Positions 1 to 8,902 of a stretch of DNA of 64,000 nucleotides are shown here, one piece after another (the stretch's first letter is position 1; every line of letters starts with the position of its first letter). The DNA is from Permianibacter aggregans (GTDB lineage Bacteria > Pseudomonadota > Gammaproteobacteria > Enterobacterales > Permianibacteraceae). The stretch spans positions 3,100,001 to 3,164,000 of the forward strand of contig NZ_CP037953.1 in the NCBI RefSeq assembly GCF_009756665.1, in the 5' to 3' direction. The notes under the pieces are model-generated. The model made no database searches and was not told where the DNA came from. It saw nothing but the letters and a program-made list of their open reading frames with translations. The translations under genes and the position numbers were made by a program.

Positions 1-696
1 ATTTCACGTAACGAAATCGATGCAACGGAGCGTGATCTGGCCGTGACTCAAGCTAATATCGAACAACAGAAAGTGCTGATTGCGCGCAGCGAGCTGGCGA
101 TCAAAAAAGCCCGAATTACCGCACCGTTCGACGGCGTCGTCGCCCAGCGGCGGGTGCAACGGGGCGAATACGTGCAGGCCGGCCAACCGGTTGCGCAACT
201 GGTCGATTTGATTGGACTCGATGTGCAAGCACAGGCGCCCATCAGCGTCGCCAGTTTTTTGGCCGAGGCGAAAACACTCAGTGTTGAATTCAATGGCGAC
301 ATCATCGAACTACCGCTGCGTACCTGGACGCCAACGGCCAATCTCAGCTCACGCGCGTTTGAATTGCGCCTCGATGCCCGCAACCTGAAGGCAACGCCGG
401 GCATGGCCGTTAAAGTCGCGGTGCCGCGCGCCAGCGCCGAGCAAACGCTGGTGATTCCGCGCGATGCCTTAGTCATTCGCGAACAGGCAACGTATGTGAT
501 GAAAGTGAACGGCGAAGGCGTTGCCGAGCGCACTGTGGTCACCACCGGTGCCGGCACTGATGACAAAATTGCTGTTTCGGCGGCGCTCAATATTGGTGAC
601 CAGGTGATCGTTCGCGGCGCCGAAACCACCCAGCATGGCCAGAAGGTGCGCGTCGCCGAAACCAAAAGCGGTGGCTTGGCGCTCGGTCAGCGCTAA
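1..696 (+). CDS. Periplasmic adaptor (membrane fusion) subunit of an RND-type efflux pump, 5'-truncated
   Basis: The frame is open from the first base, so the gene starts before the window. The visible 231 residues carry the C-terminal half of a coiled-coil hairpin, then the lipoyl/barrel-sandwich motif 'ITAPFDGVVAQRRVQRGEYV', a beta-barrel domain and a membrane-proximal domain ending in a polar tail. This order is typical of AcrA/HlyD-like adaptors, which bridge an inner-membrane RND pump to an outer-membrane channel in the periplasm. The pump gene that usually follows is absent: the next gene is a photolyase on the same strand, 67 bases on. Partners may lie upstream, outside the window. The family is clear; the substrate cannot be inferred. 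Confidence 0.85.
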   Translation: MSRNEIDATERDLAVTQANIEQQKVLIARSELAIKKARITAPFDGVVAQRRVQRGEYVQAGQPVAQLVDLIGLDVQAQAPISVASFLAEAKTLSVEFNGDIIELPLRTWTPTANLSSRAFELRLDARNLKATPGMAVKVAVPRASAEQTLVIPRDALVIREQATYVMKVNGEGVAERTVVTTGAGTDDKIAVSAALNIGDQVIVRGAETTQHGQKVRVAETKSGGLALGQR

Positions 697-715
697 TCGG
701 TCAGCAAACGTTATT

Positions 716-763
716 CGGGATCAGCACGTATAACCGGAAAATTATCTGGCGTGCTGATTCCCG
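716..763 (+). promoter_or_regulatory. Hairpin directly abutting the photolyase start codon
   Basis: Left arm cgggatcagcacg (716-728) pairs with cgtgctgattcccg (750-763), with one bulged base and a 21-base loop. The right arm ends at the base before the ATG, and no Shine-Dalgarno is visible. There is no T-run, so it is not a classical terminator. It could limit translation or process the adaptor-photolyase transcript; this is inference. Confidence 0.4.
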
Positions 764-2317
764 ATGCCTCATTTCCACACATTGCGCCTGATCCTGGGTG
801 ACCAGCTCAATGCTCGACACTCTTGGCTTCGCCAGCGCGATGAAAAAGTGTTGTACCTGCTAGCTGAACTACCGCAGGAGCTCAACTACGTCAAACACCA
901 TGGTCAGAAAATCGCTGCATTTTTCCTGGCTATGCAAGGTTTTGCCGAAGCGCTGGCAAAGGCCGGGCATCAGGTTTTGCATCTGACGCTGGACGACTCG
1001 TGCAGGTATTCCGATCTTCCTGCGTTGTTGCAGGCGCTATGCAAACAGCACGCGATTGAAACATTCGAATATCAGCGGCCCGACGAATATCGCTTGCTGC
1101 AGCAACTGCGACACCTGAAGCTTGGGAAGTCAATCGCCGTCCATGAGGTCGATAGCGAGCACTTTCTGTTGCCATTTGAGGAAATCAATAAAGAATTTGA
1201 AGCGGGCAAGCATCGAACGATGGAACATTTCTATCGGATGATGCGTCAGCGCTTTCGCGTTCTGATGGATGATGACAAACCGGCCGGTGGACGCTGGAAC
1301 TTTGATCAGGAGAATCGTTCGGCTCTCGACGAAGATGGGCGTCAACAAATCCCGAAACCGCTCGTCTTCGACAACGACGCCAGCGCCGTTATCGACAGGC
1401 TAAAAAAGCACAAGGTCAATTACTTCGGCTCGTTGGAAGACCGTTTGCTGTGGCCGGTCAGCCGGCAGCAATCACTAAAGCTGTTGAAGCATTTCTGTCA
1501 GCAGGCGTTGCCCTGGTTTGGTCGTTACCAGGATGCCATGAGCGACCAGCATATTCACGCCTGGAGCTTGTTCCACTCTCGTCTGTCGTTTGCGTTGAAC
1601 AGCAAGATGCTGTCAGTCAACGAAGTCATTGACGCCGCGCTCAGTGCCCATCAACAAAGCCCGAAGCGGATCACGCTGCCGCAGATCGAGGGCTTTGTTC
1701 GCCAGATCATTGGCTGGCGTGAATACATGCGCGGCGTTTACTGGGCCAATATGCCGGATTATCGGCAGAAGAATCGATTGCAGGCGAAACGATCGCTGCC
1801 AGGCTATTTCTGGACTGCCGACACGAAAATGAATTGCCTGAAGCAGGCGATTGGGCAATCGCTCGATTACGCTTATGCCCATCACATTCAGCGTCTGATG
1901 ATCACCGGCAATTTCTGTCTGTTAACCGGCATCAAGCCTGATGAAGTCGATGACTGGTATCTTGGCATTTATATCGACGCCATCGAATGGGTTGAGCTGC
2001 CGAACACTCGTGGCATGAGCCAGTTCGCCGATGGCGGATTGATTGCGACCAAACCGTATGCATCGAGCGGTAGCTACATCAACAAAATGAGTGACTACTG
2101 TAAAAGCTGCCACTATGCGGTCAGCAAGAAAACCGGTGAGCGAGCCTGCCCGTTCAATAGCCTGTATTGGCATTTTATGAATCGACATCGCCAGCGTTTT
2201 CGCGATAACCCGCGCATTGGCATGATCTACGGCAGCTGGGACAAAATGAACGAAGACAAGCGCGAAGCGATTTTGCAGCAAGCCGAACAGTATCTGGCCA
2301 ATATCGAATCGCTGTAG
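764..2317 (+). CDS. Iron-sulfur bacterial cryptochrome/photolyase (FeS-BCP, (6-4) photolyase type)
   Basis: A 517-residue protein of the deoxyribodipyrimidine photolyase-related family. The N-terminal Rossmann-like antenna domain opens with 'LRLILGDQLNARHSW'; the C-terminal helical FAD domain contains 'WREYMRGVYW' and ends with the cysteine cluster. Near the C-terminus, CKSC followed 13 residues later by another Cys ('ERACPF'), plus an upstream Cys in 'TGNFCLLTG', match the four-Cys [4Fe-4S] pattern of PhrB/CryB proteins. Known members repair UV (6-4) photoproducts using FAD and a lumazine antenna. The start matches the family N-terminus but has no clear ribosome binding site and follows a hairpin. 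The stop codon lies inside a REP-like palindrome. Confidence 0.9.
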   Translation: MPHFHTLRLILGDQLNARHSWLRQRDEKVLYLLAELPQELNYVKHHGQKIAAFFLAMQGFAEALAKAGHQVLHLTLDDSCRYSDLPALLQALCKQHAIETFEYQRPDEYRLLQQLRHLKLGKSIAVHEVDSEHFLLPFEEINKEFEAGKHRTMEHFYRMMRQRFRVLMDDDKPAGGRWNFDQENRSALDEDGRQQIPKPLVFDNDASAVIDRLKKHKVNYFGSLEDRLLWPVSRQQSLKLLKHFCQQALPWFGRYQDAMSDQHIHAWSLFHSRLSFALNSKMLSVNEVIDAALSAHQQSPKRITLPQIEGFVRQIIGWREYMRGVYWANMPDYRQKNRLQAKRSLPGYFWTADTKMNCLKQAIGQSLDYAYAHHIQRLMITGNFCLLTGIKPDEVDDWYLGIYIDAIEWVELPNTRGMSQFADGGLIATKPYASSGSYINKMSDYCKSCHYAVSKKTGERACPFNSLYWHFMNRHRQRFRDNPRIGMIYGSWDKMNEDKREAILQQAEQYLANIESL

Positions 2318-2335
2318 GTCCGGATCTATCCGGGC
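2313..2335. repeat. REP-like palindromic repeat overlapping the photolyase stop codon
   Basis: tgtaggtccggatctatccgg has the same layout as the other REP-like units in the window (tagg-N-ccgaat-N2-attcgg). With the inverted half-unit at 2375-2388 it forms an inverted pair, as in REPINs. The photolyase TAG stop is part of the repeat. Confidence 0.55.
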
Positions 2336-2476
2336 AAAGGGCTTCAATAAACGTGTCTGAACCGACGCAAACGATGTCCGAATGAATTTGATGGTATTGA
2401 CTCCTCCCATCCACGGCGTCGAAGTGCCAGACTGAGATTGACGAGTCATGTCAGTCACAGAAGGAAGGAGTCCGTT

Positions 2477-3493
2477 ATGAATATTAAGCGCATCGGAATC
2501 GACCTGGCAAAGCAGGTTTTCCAACTTCATGCGGTCAATGACCACGACAAACCAGTGATGAACAAACGCCTCAGCCGTCAACAGATGCTGCCGTTCTTCG
2601 CCAAGCTGGCCCCGACGCTGATTGGTATGGAAGCCTGTGCGGGTGCGCATTACTGGGCACGCCGGCTGACGAGCCTGGGCCATGTGGTCAAGCTGATGCC
2701 GCCGCAGTTCGTCAAACCCTATGTCAAATCCAATAAGAACGATGCCAATGACGCCGAAGCGATTTGTGAAGCGCTGTCACGACCGACGATGCGCTTTGTC
2801 ACGGTCAAGCCACCGGAGCAACTGGCACTGCAAGCCTTACATCGGGTGCGTCAACGAGTAACCCGTGCCCGCACCGCCTCATCAATGAAACCAAAGGGTT
2901 ATTGGCTGAGCACGGCATTGTCATCTCGACGCATGGCGCCACGGCATTGTGTCGTCAGTTGCCGGCGATTATCGACGAACCGCGCAATGAGCTGTGTCCG
3001 TTGATGCGGCAACTGTTGCGTCAGCTTTATGACGAGCTGACGTTCATGAGTGCACAACTCGATGCCCTGACCAAGCAGGTGCTGGCTTGCGTGAAAAACG
3101 ATGAACGGATTCAGCGACTGCTGGCCATCGAAGGCATTGGCCCATCAATGCTTCGCATTAGTTGCGCAAGTGGGTGATGCCAAACAATTTCGCAGCGGGC
3201 GACAATTTGCCGCGTATTTGGGCTTGGTGCCAACGCAACATTCGAGCGGAGGCAAAGAGCGTCTGGGACGTATCAGCAAGCGCGGAAATCCATTACTGCG
3301 AACCTTGCTGATTCACGGCGCCCGAGCGGCGGTAAATGCCAGCCGAAAAAAACACGATGCACGCAGCCTGAACATCCAGGCATTGGAGGCAAGACGCGAT
3401 ACCAATGTCACCACCGTCGCCGTGGCCAACAAAAACGCGCGCATCATTTGGGCGTTGTTGAGCAAAGGCCAGTGTTATCGGAAGAGCAATTAA
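2477..3493 (+). pseudogene. IS110-family transposase, broken by three 1-base deletions
   Basis: It starts 'MNIKRIGIDLAKQVFQLHAV', with Asp of the DEDD/RuvC-like domain in GIDLAK, Glu in MEACAGA and Asp residues in KNDANDAEA. The frame is lost near 2877-2882 (gcctcatc where the family expects gccctcatc) and continues as 'INETKGLLAEHGIVIS' in the next frame. It breaks again near 3143 and 3157 (ggcccatc for ggccccatc; tcgcatt for tcggcatt), which returns it to the original frame for the Transposase_20 domain ('AAYLGLVPTQHSSGGKERLG'). The first deletion is shared with copy 2; the other two are unique. A good ribosome binding site, ggaaggag, precedes the ATG. Confidence 0.9.
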
Positions 3494-3746
3494 GCGATAG
3501 GAGTTAACCCACCAGAGATTGCCAAGTCATCGAGAATGGCACAACGGTAAGACCGGCACACCATGATGCCGCTAGGTGCGACGGCCTCCTGAACAGGAAA
3601 GGCCGCCAATTCGATAGGCACGGTGTGAGCGAAAACCATTATGGCCAGAGCGATTGATACGCTCATCAACAGGTCGGATATACGTTTGCAGTCTCATTCC
3701 TTTGTCGCTTTCGACGATGGCTTGCAATAGGGGAGGAGTCCATATA
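3494..3746 (+). ncRNA. Candidate guide (bridge/seek) RNA region of IS copy 1
   Basis: A 250-base non-coding stretch between the transposase stop and the right end, almost identical in both IS copies. In IS1111-group elements a structured guide RNA that selects the target is encoded in this position. The motif aattcg at 3608-3613 equals the sequence at the insertion junction (aatt/cg). The exact RNA ends are not determinable by eye. Confidence 0.4.
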
Positions 3747-3774
3747 CGGACCTACATTTCTCTTTGCGGAGCCA

Positions 3775-4545
3775 TCATTCTTTCTTCTCGACATCCATCG
3801 ATTTCAGCATTGCCTGAATCAAATCCATCGGTAACGGGAACACAATCGTCGTGGTTTTGTCGCCTGCAATTGCGGTCAAGGTTTGCAGGTAGCGCAATTG
3901 CATGGCCTGTGGTGATTGCGACAGCACCTGCGATGCTTGCAGCAGTTTCTCGGAGGCCTGCATTTCCCCTTCGGCGTGAATGACCTTGGCACGCCGCTCT
4001 CGCTCGGCCTCGGCCTGACGGGCGATGGCGCGCACCATCGATTCGTCAATATCGACATGTTTGATCTCGACGTTGGAAACCTTGATGCCCCAGTTATCGG
4101 TTTGTGCGTCGAGAATTTTCTGAATATCGGCATTCAATTGTTCGCGTTCGGCCAGCATATCATCGAGCTCATGTTTACCTAGCACTGAACGCAAGGTTGT
4201 TTGTGCCAGCTGCGACGTGGCGTCGAGAAAATGCTCGACATTGATAATGGCTTTCTGGGCATCGACAACGCGGAAGTACAGCACGGCATTGACCTTGACC
4301 GAGACATTGTCGCGGGAAATGACATCCTGGGTCGGTACGTCCATGACCACCGTGCGCAAATCAACGCGAACGACCTGTTGCACAAAGGGAATGACAATGA
4401 TCAGGCCCGGACCTTTGACCTTCCAGAACCGGCCGAGCAAAAAAATGACGCCGCGTTCGTATTCGCGCAGAATCTTGATGGCGCTGGCCAGCACCATGAT
4501 CACAATCAACAGCACAAACGACCAGCCGAAAGGCATCGGAATCAT
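3775..4545 (-). CDS. Slipin / stomatin-like SPFH-domain membrane protein
   Basis: A 256-residue protein with an N-terminal membrane segment (about residues 5-20), then the Band 7/SPFH domain ('[12 protein letters not shown]', '[14 protein letters not shown]', '[11 protein letters not shown]') and a C-terminal helical region rich in Glu/Arg ('[20 protein letters not shown]'). Slipins form oligomeric scaffolds on membranes and are usually encoded beside an NfeD-type protease, as here: its ATG overlaps the NfeD stop codon by one base (TGATG), implying translational coupling. Its role is probably membrane microdomain organisation or membrane protein quality control; the substrate is unknown. Confidence 0.92.
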   Translation of the reverse strand: MIPMPFGWSFVLLIVIMVLASAIKILREYERGVIFLLGRFWKVKGPGLIIVIPFVQQVVRVDLRTVVMDVPTQDVISRDNVSVKVNAVLYFRVVDAQKAIINVEHFLDATSQLAQTTLRSVLGKHELDDMLAEREQLNADIQKILDAQTDNWGIKVSNVEIKHVDIDESMVRAIARQAEAERERRAKVIHAEGEMQASEKLLQASQVLSQSPQAMQLRYLQTLTAIAGDKTTTIVFPLPMDLIQAMLKSMDVEKKE

Positions 4546-5855
4546 CAGTTTTCTCCTTCTGGTTCGATTATCAGGGTCAATCCTTCGCGAGCGATAACGC
4601 GCGCGGCCTGACCTTGTTGCAAGGGTTTGCCACTGCGCGCTTGCCAGACTTCACCAAAACCCTGGACGCGGCCTTCGACATCAAAATTTTCCAATGCCAA
4701 TACCCGCTCGCCAATCATCGCCTCGCCACCGAACACCGGTTTGCGTTTGCGTACCTTCATCGCCAACATGCCGATCATCGCGATGGCCACGGCGCTGGTC
4801 AGTGCCAGAGGCACCACCATTTGCCAGGAAATGCCGATACCGGGAATGTCGGCATCGATCAGCATCAGCGCGCCGATGATGAACGCAACAATACCGCCGA
4901 CCCCGAGTACGCCAAAACTCGGCGCCATCGCTTCCGCAACCATCAACCCTAGGCCGAGCACGATCAGCGCGATACCAACGATATTCAGCGGCAACATCGC
5001 CAAACCATAAGCGCCTAGCAGCAGACAAATGGCACCGATGACGCCGGGACCAATTGAGCCTGGCGTGTAGAATTCAAACAACAAACCGTAGACGCCAATC
5101 ATCATCAGCAACAACGCGATATTCGGATTGGCCATCATCGCCAACGCCTGTTCCTGCCAATTCGGTTGCAGTGTGGTGATTGCGGCGCTTTTTGTGTTGA
5201 GGGTGACGTTGACATCGGCAACGCTCACTTGCCGGCCGTCGACCTGTTGCAGCAAGTCGTCGATATCCTTGGCAATCAGATCGATGACATTCAGCTCCAA
5301 CGCTTCATTTGCCGACAGACTTTTCGCCTCAAACACCGCTTGCTCGGCCCACTCAACATTGCGGTTACGCAGCTGCGCCAGCGAGCGGATGTAGGCTGCT
5401 GCATCCTGTACCGCTTTCGTGGTTTTCGGATCCGGTTTGGCTTTTTCCTTGTCATCTTCGCCTCCTGCCGCAGCGATCTGCACTGGTGTCGCGGCACCGA
5501 GATTGGTACCGGGCGCCATCGCTGCAACATGACTGGCATAAAGCATGTACGTGCCAGCGCTGGCTGCGCGTGAGCCACTCGGCGCAACATAAATTGCTAC
5601 CGGTACGTTCGACACCAGCATTGCCTGAATCATTTCCCGCATCGAGGTATCGAGCCCGCCCGGCGTATTGAGGCGCACAATCATCAGCTCGGCACCAGAC
5701 TGTTCGGCATGGTGCAAACCACGCAAAAAATAGCTGGAGCTGGCGGGGGTGATGGCGTCGTGAATTTCGATCAGCACCACCGACTGGGCCGACGCCATGC
5801 AGGTGCTGAGCAGTAAAAAAAACATCGCGATACTTTGCCAGCAACGTCGCCGCAT
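4545..5855 (-). CDS. NfeD-family membrane serine protease (ClpP-class) with NfeD C-terminal domain
   Basis: A 436-residue protein. A signal peptide (about 1-23, ending CMASAQ) is followed by a ClpP-like serine protease domain. The nucleophile candidate is Ser in '[12 protein letters not shown]', the general base a Lys further on ('[12 protein letters not shown]'). Several membrane helices lie between about residues 235 and 355, then the C-terminal NfeD OB-fold ('[18 protein letters not shown]'). In archaeal 1510-N the Ser/Lys dyad cleaves the C-terminus of the partner stomatin. It is the first gene of a two-gene operon with the slipin, overlapping it by one base. It is the long form; many bacteria have only the short NfeD. 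Confidence 0.92.
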   Translation of the reverse strand: MRRRCWQSIAMFFLLLSTCMASAQSVVLIEIHDAITPASSSYFLRGLHHAEQSGAELMIVRLNTPGGLDTSMREMIQAMLVSNVPVAIYVAPSGSRAASAGTYMLYASHVAAMAPGTNLGAATPVQIAAAGGEDDKEKAKPDPKTTKAVQDAAAYIRSLAQLRNRNVEWAEQAVFEAKSLSANEALELNVIDLIAKDIDDLLQQVDGRQVSVADVNVTLNTKSAAITTLQPNWQEQALAMMANPNIALLLMMIGVYGLLFEFYTPGSIGPGVIGAICLLLGAYGLAMLPLNIVGIALIVLGLGLMVAEAMAPSFGVLGVGGIVAFIIGALMLIDADIPGIGISWQMVVPLALTSAVAIAMIGMLAMKVRKRKPVFGGEAMIGERVLALENFDVEGRVQGFGEVWQARSGKPLQQGQAARVIAREGLTLIIEPEGEN

Positions 5856-5935
5856 GTACGAGACCTCGTTTTAGAGATAACCAGTATTGCTACTAAGGTT
5901 AGACGATTGCGTTGTTTGTCGTTGACGAACCATTG

Positions 5936-5953
5936 CCGTAGCAATCGCTACGG
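5936..5953. promoter_or_regulatory. Small perfect hairpin in a divergent intergenic region
   Basis: ccgtagc-aatc-gctacgg sits between the divergent nfeD and PfpI-like genes (5856-6075). It may be an operator or a leader hairpin. Nothing else is recognisable in this 220-base gap. Confidence 0.3.
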
Positions 5954-6075
5954 ATCAAGGAATGAGTTGATGGCATCAAAACAAGCTGTTTAAACAATCT
6001 CAGGTTATAAAAAATCGCGACGTTCTATGATGAGGGAGAGAGCAGGTCAAAGTCGAAACGAAAGAGGAGGACAAT

Positions 6076-6756
6076 ATGGCGAGCGGAAAAGTATTAATGG
6101 TACTGACAAGTCAGGATCAACTGGGTGACACCGGCAAACCAACCGGTTATTGGTTGGGTGAGCTAACCCATCCATACTTCGCGATGCGCGAAGCCGGCCT
6201 TCAGGTTGAAATCGCCAGTATCAAAGGCGGTAAAGCGCCCATTGATCCGGGCAGTCTGGAGAACCGTGACGAACTCGATCAGCGCTTTTTACATGACGAT
6301 GCGATGAAGAAAGAAATCGATCGAACGCTGAAGTTGGATGAGGTCAATGCCAAAGATTATCAAGCGGTGTTTTTCACCGGTGGTCACGGCGCCATGTGGG
6401 ACTTTCCGGACAGTCCGGCCGTTGATCGGGTGACGCGTGAAGTGTATGAGCAGGGCGGTGTGGTCGCCGCGGTTTGTCATGGGCCTGCTGCGCTGGTCAA
6501 CGTCAAACTGAGCAACGGTGAGCACTTGGTGCAAGGCCGTCGAATTACTGGCTTCAGCAATGAAGAAGAGAAGGCCGTCGGCAAAACGGAAGCCGTGCCG
6601 TTCTTGCTGGAAGATAAAATGAAAAAGCGCGGCGCGATTTTCCGTGCTGCTGATGCCTGGAAGGAACATGTCATGGTCGATCAACGCATCGTTACCGGAC
6701 AGAATCCTCAATCAGCGAAAGCGACCGGTGAAGCGGTGGCAACATTGTTGAAATAA
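6076..6756 (+). CDS. DJ-1/PfpI-family type 1 glutamine amidotransferase-like protein
   Basis: A 226-residue protein of the class I glutamine amidotransferase-like fold. The nucleophile elbow is 'VAAVCHGPAALVN', with Cys followed by His as in Hsp31/YhbO-type DJ-1 proteins; the upstream loop 'FFTGGHGAMWDFPDSPA' also fits. Relatives act as glyoxalase III, deglycase-like enzymes or stress chaperones; the precise activity is not decided by sequence. A strong ribosome binding site (gaggagg) precedes the ATG. It is a single gene, closed by a hairpin terminator shared with the convergent nuclease gene. Confidence 0.88.
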   Translation: MASGKVLMVLTSQDQLGDTGKPTGYWLGELTHPYFAMREAGLQVEIASIKGGKAPIDPGSLENRDELDQRFLHDDAMKKEIDRTLKLDEVNAKDYQAVFFTGGHGAMWDFPDSPAVDRVTREVYEQGGVVAAVCHGPAALVNVKLSNGEHLVQGRRITGFSNEEEKAVGKTEAVPFLLEDKMKKRGAIFRAADAWKEHVMVDQRIVTGQNPQSAKATGEAVATLLK

Positions 6757-6767
6757 CGATTCACATT

Positions 6768-6800
6768 AAAAAGAGGCCGCCATGTTTGCAGCCTCTTTTT
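6768..6800. terminator. Bidirectional intrinsic terminator
   Basis: AAAAAGAGGC (6768-6777) pairs with GCCTCTTTTT (6791-6800), giving a stem with an A-run on one side and a T-run on the other. It lies between convergent genes and can serve both. Confidence 0.85.
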
Positions 6801-6809
6801 ACTTGATGT

Positions 6810-7577
6810 TCAGCAGCCCAAAGCCGCGCGCAGGCCACCTGTGCGGCCCTCGACGGCGCTTTCTTTGTAGGCCGGTAGCATTGGCATGATGTTGATGCCA
6901 GCGCGTTGCTCAACCTGATCGATGGTGACTTCGCGGCCGCAGAAATTGGCGTTTTTGCCCAGGTTCTGTTCCATGATGAAAGCGGAGGCGTCGATCCAGC
7001 CGTTGCTGTTGGTGATCAGCACTTTGAAATAGCCGGAAGGAATGACATGGCTTTCATTGGCGCCGGGCAGTTCGCCGACATACCACTCATACAATGGCCC
7101 GGTCACGATAAACACGTTCTTACCGCTACGCGCCAGTGCGCGTTCGGCCTCTTCCAGGCGTGCCCATGGTCCCTGATTCAGATCGGCTTTTTGCGGCGTG
7201 ATATTCGACAGGTAATTGGTGTCAGCCCAGTAAGCCGTGTTGGAGAATGAGGCCAGCGGCACTTGATGTCCGCGATCGGTACCGAGCACCGCATTGGCGT
7301 TGGTGTAGTCAGCGGGCTCCAAGGTATGGGCGGCGTTAATCGCCGGATCTGACTTCCAGGTGCGTGAACGACTTGGGCCGTCAATTGTGTTTGGAGTGAC
7401 TTGATAGGCGGTCCAGTCGGCGAACTTGGTTAGCGCATTGTTTTGCAGCGTATAAATCTGGCGGGTGACAATCTGCCCATTTTTACCAGTAGGACAACCG
7501 TGAAGGCAATTTTCAGCAAGCGCAATACTGGAAAAACTTAACAGCAACAGCGTGAGGCGATGAATCGTTGTCATCAT
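6810..7577 (-). CDS. Secreted DNA/RNA non-specific endonuclease (NUC/EndA, beta-beta-alpha-metal type)
   Basis: A 255-residue protein. I choose the ATG at 7577 because GGAG lies nine bases upstream and the N-terminus is then a clean signal peptide (MMTTIHRL...IALA/EN). The DRGH catalytic signature appears in 'DRGHQVPLASF', followed by 'NYLSNITPQKADLNQGPW', the metal-ligand Asn region of Serratia-type nucleases. The product is probably exported to the periplasm or outside, where it would degrade nucleic acid. The gene is monocistronic and convergent with the PfpI-like gene. Cysteines near both ends of the mature protein could form disulfides. Confidence 0.9.
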   Translation of the reverse strand: MMTTIHRLTLLLLSFSSIALAENCLHGCPTGKNGQIVTRQIYTLQNNALTKFADWTAYQVTPNTIDGPSRSRTWKSDPAINAAHTLEPADYTNANAVLGTDRGHQVPLASFSNTAYWADTNYLSNITPQKADLNQGPWARLEEAERALARSGKNVFIVTGPLYEWYVGELPGANESHVIPSGYFKVLITNSNGWIDASAFIMEQNLGKNANFCGREVTIDQVEQRAGINIMPMLPAYKESAVEGRTGGLRAALGC

Positions 7578-7690
7578 GAACTGATGCTCCAAGTGTAGGT
7601 GGAGCAATCAGCCTAGAAATGCCGGATGACGCTTTGATGATGAAATGCTTACCGATTTTTGCCTTTTGTATGACAGCCAATGTTAGGTGA

Positions 7691-8902
7691 TTAACTGCCT
7701 ACAGGATTCCGAGGCAGCGCCAAGGAAATCACGGTCGTCAACAGCAACATGCTCGCCGCGGCCAACAAACACGCCATCAATCCGTATTGCTGATACAGAT
7801 AGCCGGATAACACTGTGCCAGCCAATCGGCCCATGGCATTGGCCATGTAGTAAAAGCCGACATCGAGCGAGACGCCATCTTCGCGGGCGTAGGCGACAAT
7901 CAGATAGCTATGCAACGCTGAATTGATGGCAAACACGACCCCAAAAACCAGCAAACCAGCGACGAGCACCTGCTCGACCGATATGCCGCCAAATGATGAG
8001 GGCAGCAACCAGCTAAGCAACAACATGATCAGCGCCAGTATCAGCGCGCCAAGGATGGCGGCATGGCGTCCTGGCGGATGCGGGCCGCGCAAGCCGAACA
8101 GACGAGGCGCCAACGCCTGCACGGCGCCATAACCAATAATCCACAGCGCCAGCAGACTGCCAACAGCGGTGTGCGACCACTGCAATTGTTCAGCAAGAAA
8201 AACCGGCAGCGCGATAACAAACCAGACATCACGGGCAGCAAACAAGAATAGTCGCGCCGCCGACAGAATATTCACAGCCCGGCTGCTGGACATCAGCGCC
8301 GAGAATTTCGGTTTGTTTTTCGCTTTGCCGAGTTCCTGTTTCAAGGTCAGCAGGCTGAACACGCCAACCAGCGCCAGGATAATGGCCATCGCTGCGATAG
8401 CGCCTTGAAACCCAAGCACGCTGAGTAGCAAACCACCGAGAAAAAAGCCGATGCCTTTCAGTGCGTTCTTCGAACCGGTCAGCACCGCCACCCAATGAAA
8501 CAATCGTGTTTGGGCTTCATTGGTCAGCAGCGTCTTGATCGCGCTCTTGGCGCTCATCTTGTTCAGATCCTTGGCGATGCCAGAAAGTGCCTGCGCCGCC
8601 ATGACCCACGGCACCGTCAACCAGGCGCTTGGTACCAACAGCATTGACAAGGCCACCACCTGTAACAGCAAACCGATATGCATCGTTCTATTCAAACCGA
8701 TACGAGCACCAAGCCAACCACCAAGCAGATTGGTCACGACACCAAAGAACTCATAAAACAAAAACAGCAAGGCGATTTGCAGCGGCGCATAGCCAAGCTG
8801 ATGGAAATACAACACGACCAGCATGCGGAGTGCGCCGTCAGTCAATGTGAAGGCCCAGTAATTACCGGTAATCAGCAGATATTGTTTTTGTGCGGCATTC
8901 AT
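7691..8902 (-). CDS. arsJ: ArsJ organoarsenical (1-arseno-3-phosphoglycerate) efflux MFS permease
   Basis: A 403-residue, 12-helix major facilitator. The N-terminus 'QKQYLLITGNYWAFTLTDGA' and the following 'LRMLVVLYFHQLGYAP' are diagnostic of ArsJ. With the upstream GAPDH, ArsJ confers arsenate resistance: GAPDH makes 1-arseno-3-phosphoglycerate, which ArsJ exports and which then decays to arsenate outside. The ATG at 8902 fits the short family N-terminus; a TTG at 8932 would add ten residues, and neither has a clear ribosome binding site. It is third in the minus-strand order arsR-GAPDH-arsJ, but separated from the GAPDH gene by 530 bases, which is unusual. Confidence 0.92.
   Translation of the reverse strand: MNAAQKQYLLITGNYWAFTLTDGALRMLVVLYFHQLGYAPLQIALLFLFYEFFGVVTNLLGGWLGARIGLNRTMHIGLLLQVVALSMLLVPSAWLTVPWVMAAQALSGIAKDLNKMSAKSAIKTLLTNEAQTRLFHWVAVLTGSKNALKGIGFFLGGLLLSVLGFQGAIAAMAIILALVGVFSLLTLKQELGKAKNKPKFSALMSSSRAVNILSAARLFLFAARDVWFVIALPVFLAEQLQWSHTAVGSLLALWIIGYGAVQALAPRLFGLRGPHPPGRHAAILGALILALIMLLLSWLLPSSFGGISVEQVLVAGLLVFGVVFAINSALHSYLIVAYAREDGVSLDVGFYYMANAMGRLAGTVLSGYLYQQYGLMACLLAAASMLLLTTVISLALPRNPVGS

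Larger units (their letters stand above)
2389..3746 (+). mobile_element. IS110-family (IS1111 subgroup-like) insertion sequence, copy 1, decayed
   Basis: About 1358 bp, nearly identical to 31310-32669. Near-terminal inverted repeats: (a)ttgactcctccc at the left and gggaggagtccat at the right; subterminal repeats are typical of IS1111. The element splits a REP-like palindrome: the left flank ends tgtccgaatgaatt (2375-2388) and the right flank resumes cggacctaca (3747-3756), which joined reconstitute an intact unit. No target duplication is seen, as expected for this family. One base at each boundary is ambiguous. The transposase gene carries three single-base deletions, so this copy should be inactive. 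Confidence 0.85.

Noticed and set aside
48-665. Long open frame on the minus strand opposite the efflux adaptor
   Set aside because: It mirrors the real gene, has no family resemblance and no start signals.
1922-2683. 253-residue minus-strand frame across the photolyase end and IS copy 1
   Set aside because: It spans two unrelated sequences and is opposite well-supported coding regions.
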